DNA of 7,865 bases from CAYTSW01 sp964440605 (GTDB lineage: Bacteria > Planctomycetota > Phycisphaerae > Phycisphaerales > UBA1924), in NCBI GenBank assembly GCA_964440605.1, contig CAYTSW010000126.1:1-7865 (forward strand), in the 5' to 3' direction. Made by a program: the position numbers and the translations under genes. Positions within the stretch are counted from its first letter, which is position 1. Every line of letters begins with the position of its first letter. Positions 6,323 to 7,865 of the stretch are shown in pieces. The notes beneath the pieces are model-generated. The model saw only the letters and a list, made by a program, of their open reading frames with translations, did no database searches and was not told the origin of the DNA.

Positions 6323-6499
6323 CCAGGTTTTGGACGGAAAATCGAAAATGTATTGGCCTGCGTCTGGATCGTGAGTACGTTGCAAGTATCGGAGTTTGGG
6401 CCGGGGTGACGGGCTTCAGTCGTCTGTGCTGCTGAGGCTCGCAGCCGCTGCTCACCATCCACCCAGTTGACGAATTCTAATGCCGCGAGGTGTGCGCGC

Positions 6500-6516
6500 T
6501 GTTGTGCGTTACAACA
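6500..6516. promoter_or_regulatory. Inverted repeat TGTTGT-N5-ACAACA
   Basis: Perfect 6-bp arms with a 5-base spacer end 38 bases before the dockerin-gene ATG, in otherwise GC-rich DNA. The size and symmetry suit a dimeric HTH regulator near a promoter, or a short leader hairpin. Confidence 0.35.
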
Positions 6517-6543
6517 TAGATCGTGCATCCTCGGTTCGCATGT

Positions 6544-6548
6544 GGAGG
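6544..6548 (+). promoter_or_regulatory. Ribosome binding site GGAGG
   Basis: GGAGG sits 6 bases before ATG 6555. Together with the signal peptide that starts there, it decides the start over the upstream in-frame ATG at 6480, which would place 25 polar residues before the signal peptide. Confidence 0.85.
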
Positions 6549-6554
6549 TTCGAC

Positions 6555-7637
6555 ATGACTCGTCTTGCTATCTCTGCGCTCGCGCTCTCCGCGATCGCCT
6601 GCCCCGCCGTCGCCCAAACCGCCGGGCCCGAACCCGGCCCCGTCCCGGTTTGCAACGACATTACCAACGGCGACTTCAGCATCGGCTCGGCTTTCTGGTC
6701 GGTCGACATCGAGACCGGGGAGTTCGGTGACACGGGCGCCGGCGTGTTCACTTCCTTCACGCCGCTGTCCCTCCTGCCCAACAACGGCAACGTCGCGACG
6801 TTCTTCACCGAAGCGCTCGCCGAAGGCGACTGTGAGTTCCAGCTCGGATCGGCGGCCAACTCGACCGTGCTGTTCTCGCGCCGTCTCGTCTCGGCGCCCA
6901 GCGGTCGCCTGCGGTTCCAGTTCGGGGGTCAGCTCTCGTTCATCGTCGTCGGCGACGCGGAGGTGCGCTACTCGATCACGCTCATCGTGCGCAACGAGAC
7001 GACGGGCCAGGAGGCCAAGTGCCGCCTCGCGTCCGGACGCGTAGACGCCGCGGAGGCGTTGGAAGAGGGGCTGCCCGGCATTGAAGGGGTGATCAATATC
7101 CCCTTCCAGAACTTCAACATCTGCAACTGCCAGAACCTGCTCTCGCTGGCGACCGCGGGCGACACCATCGAGATTCTCCTGATCCCCTCGGTCCGCTCGG
7201 ACGCTCCGTCCGAGGGCACCAGCGCGTTCATCGGCGGGCCGCTGTTCTTCGACAACGTCCGCTTCTGCAACATCCTCTGCCCGGTGCCCATCCCCGAACC
7301 CATCCCCGCCGAGTTCGTCGTGGCCGAGACGATGATGGACTCGCGCCCGCTCAACGGCGATCTCACCCATCTCACGAGCGAACAGCTCCGCCTGCGCGTG
7401 CTCGACGCGAACAACGACGGCGTCGTGACCCTGGCCGACATCAAGCCGTTCCCCGACCTCACGGAGCCGAGCTTCGACGTGAACGGGGACGGCAAGGTGA
7501 CGCTCGATGATGCATACATCATCGTCGACATCCTCGACGCGAATCGCGATCCGGTGATCAATGCCGACGTCAACGGCGACGGTCGCGTTGACGAGTCCGA
7601 CCTCAAGCTCATTCTGGAGCTCGCAGAGCTGCGCTGA
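6555..7637 (+). CDS. Exported protein with dockerin-like calcium-binding repeats
   Basis: The predicted protein has 360 residues. Residues 1-20 are a signal peptide (MTR, a hydrophobic core, then AVA before Q21). Residues about 33-240 look like a beta-sandwich/galactose-binding-like domain: it opens with NGDFSIGSAFWSV (38-50) and closes with GGPLFFDNVRFC (227-238), the usual first and last strands of such folds. It has seven cysteines after the signal (33, 93, 156, 190, 192, 238 and 242), so disulfides are likely. A Pro-rich linker (PVPIPEPIP, 243-251) leads to residues 275-360, which carry three dockerin/EF-hand loops of the form DxNxDGxVxxxD: D284-D295, D308-D319 and D338-D349. The protein probably acts outside the cytoplasmic membrane, binding calcium and perhaps a cohesin-like partner or a glycan. 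No catalytic motif is visible. It has its own transcription unit, divergent from the sigma-like gene. Confidence 0.88.
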   Translation: MTRLAISALALSAIACPAVAQTAGPEPGPVPVCNDITNGDFSIGSAFWSVDIETGEFGDTGAGVFTSFTPLSLLPNNGNVATFFTEALAEGDCEFQLGSAANSTVLFSRRLVSAPSGRLRFQFGGQLSFIVVGDAEVRYSITLIVRNETTGQEAKCRLASGRVDAAEALEEGLPGIEGVINIPFQNFNICNCQNLLSLATAGDTIEILLIPSVRSDAPSEGTSAFIGGPLFFDNVRFCNILCPVPIPEPIPAEFVVAETMMDSRPLNGDLTHLTSEQLRLRVLDANNDGVVTLADIKPFPDLTEPSFDVNGDGKVTLDDAYIIVDILDANRDPVINADVNGDGRVDESDLKLILELAELR

Positions 7638-7659
7638 ATCGAGTTTGGTGCAGCGTCGC

Positions 7660-7691
7660 GCGTGCCGTGAGCCGACGGGCTGGCGGCGCGT
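7660..7691 (+). terminator. Imperfect hairpin after the dockerin gene
   Basis: The RNA of the plus strand can form a stem of 14 pairs (3 of them G-U) with one G-G mismatch around a GACG loop; the inner AGCC/GGCU is perfect. It starts 22 bases after the dockerin stop and lies before the end of the convergent partial gene. On the minus strand the wobbles become mismatches, so it favours the plus transcript. There is no U-tract, and GC-rich DNA makes such stems by chance. Confidence 0.35.
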
Positions 7692-7721
7692 CTTGGAACT
7701 GGTGTACGTGGGGATTCCCGA

Positions 7722-7865
7722 TCAGGCGGGCGTGGCGACCGGGCGAGGCCCGGCGTCGATGGAGTTCCCGACGCCGTCGGGCGGATCGGCCGCGAGTGTC
7801 GCGCTGGCCTGGACGACGCCGAGGAGCTCGTCGAGGTTCTCCCGCGGCATGTTGAAGGCGGCGAC
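7722..7865 (-). CDS. C-terminal fragment of an unidentified protein (cut by window edge)
   Basis: On the minus strand an open frame enters at the window edge and runs 47 codons to a TGA at 7724-7722. All but three codons (ACA, GAT, CCT) end in G or C, the pattern expected of real coding sequence at this GC content. The visible part begins VAAFNMPRENLDELLGVVQA, a probable amphipathic helix, and ends in a Pro/Ala/Gly-rich tail (DAGPRPVATPA) that looks disordered. I do not recognise the family. It converges on the dockerin gene with an 84-bp gap. Confidence 0.65.
   Translation of the reverse strand, partial: VAAFNMPRENLDELLGVVQASATLAADPPDGVGNSIDAGPRPVATPA

Larger units (their letters stand above)
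6155..6554. promoter_or_regulatory. Divergent regulatory region between sigma-like and dockerin genes
   Basis: This 400-bp gap separates two outward-reading genes. Positions about 6155-6248 stay GC-rich and could be an N-terminal extension of the sigma-like gene or its leader. About 6250-6370 is clearly richer in A+T than anything else in the window, as expected of a promoter core. Reading leftward there is a TATCAT -10-like box at 6261-6256, without a convincing -35. Reading rightward, TTGACG at 6467-6472 is -35-like without a -10 at proper spacing. Palindromes at 6295-6305, 6309-6322 and 6500-6516 are operator candidates. No convincing small gene is present. Confidence 0.6.

Noticed and set aside
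6467..6495. TTGACG (6467) as a sigma-70 promoter for the dockerin gene, and TCTAAT (6476) as a -10 box
   Set aside because: The two boxes nearly abut and cannot form one promoter; no -10-like sequence lies 16-18 bases after TTGACG and no -35 lies before TCTAAT. Possible but not supportable.
6277..6528. Minus-strand 83-codon frame in the divergent gap
   Set aside because: No ribosome site, no recognisable motif, and it overlaps the likely promoters of both flanking genes.
1..7865. CRISPR array, tRNA/rRNA genes, insertion sequences, phage or toxin-antitoxin genes
   Set aside because: No regularly spaced repeats, no cloverleaf or rRNA signature, no transposase or integrase motifs, and no small toxin/antitoxin pair were seen on either strand.

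Overview
The window is a high-GC (roughly two-thirds G+C by eye) bacterial segment. It looks like one end of a short-read assembled contig, because its first 47 bases are Illumina adapter and not genomic DNA. The gene content suggests a planctomycete, most likely of the Phycisphaerae type. The grounds are a long multi-HTH sigma-factor-like protein of a kind I associate with that group, a secreted dockerin-repeat protein, a DUF4282-like membrane protein with a small N-terminal domain, and CACGGG...CCCGTG intergenic hairpins. This placement is inference from style and family knowledge, with no database search behind it.

Layout from left to right. (i) 1-47, sequencing adapter. (ii) 87-1334 (+), an exported alpha/beta-hydrolase esterase with an N-terminal glycogen-binding-like (E-set) domain. 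(iii) 1335-1484, a convergent gap with two perfect hairpins. (iv) 1485-2678 (-), mnmA, the tRNA U34 2-thiouridylase. (v) 2679-2819, a divergent gap with an inverted repeat just before a strong Shine-Dalgarno. (vi) 2820-3407 (+), a two-helix DUF4282-like membrane protein. (vii) 3408-3463, a short convergent gap filled by a 10-bp-stem hairpin. (viii) 3464-4468 (-), a TsaC/Sua5 threonylcarbamoyl-AMP synthase. (ix) 4478-6154 (-), a sigma-70-like protein with several HTH segments, a degenerate region 2 and a recognisable region 4, lying 9 bp upstream of tsaC in an apparent operon. (x) 6155-6554, a divergent regulatory region with a more A+T-rich core and several operator-like palindromes. (xi) 6555-7637 (+), an exported protein with a beta-sandwich-like N-terminal part and three dockerin/EF-hand calcium loops. 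(xii) 7722-7865 (-), the C-terminal end of a further gene cut by the window edge.

Functionally there are two themes. Two genes act on tRNA anticodon-loop modification: MnmA makes s2U34, and TsaC makes the precursor for t6A37. They are not in one operon. Two exported proteins (esterase and dockerin protein) fit extracellular polysaccharide or ester handling. The most distinctive item is the sigma-like protein: it keeps a FDP.RG-like trace of region 2 and a convincing region 4, but carries extra DNA-binding-like modules at its N-terminus, so it may be a divergent transcription initiation factor. Most other long open frames are antisense shadows of these genes, caused by high GC. No tRNA, rRNA, CRISPR array, insertion sequence or phage gene was seen.
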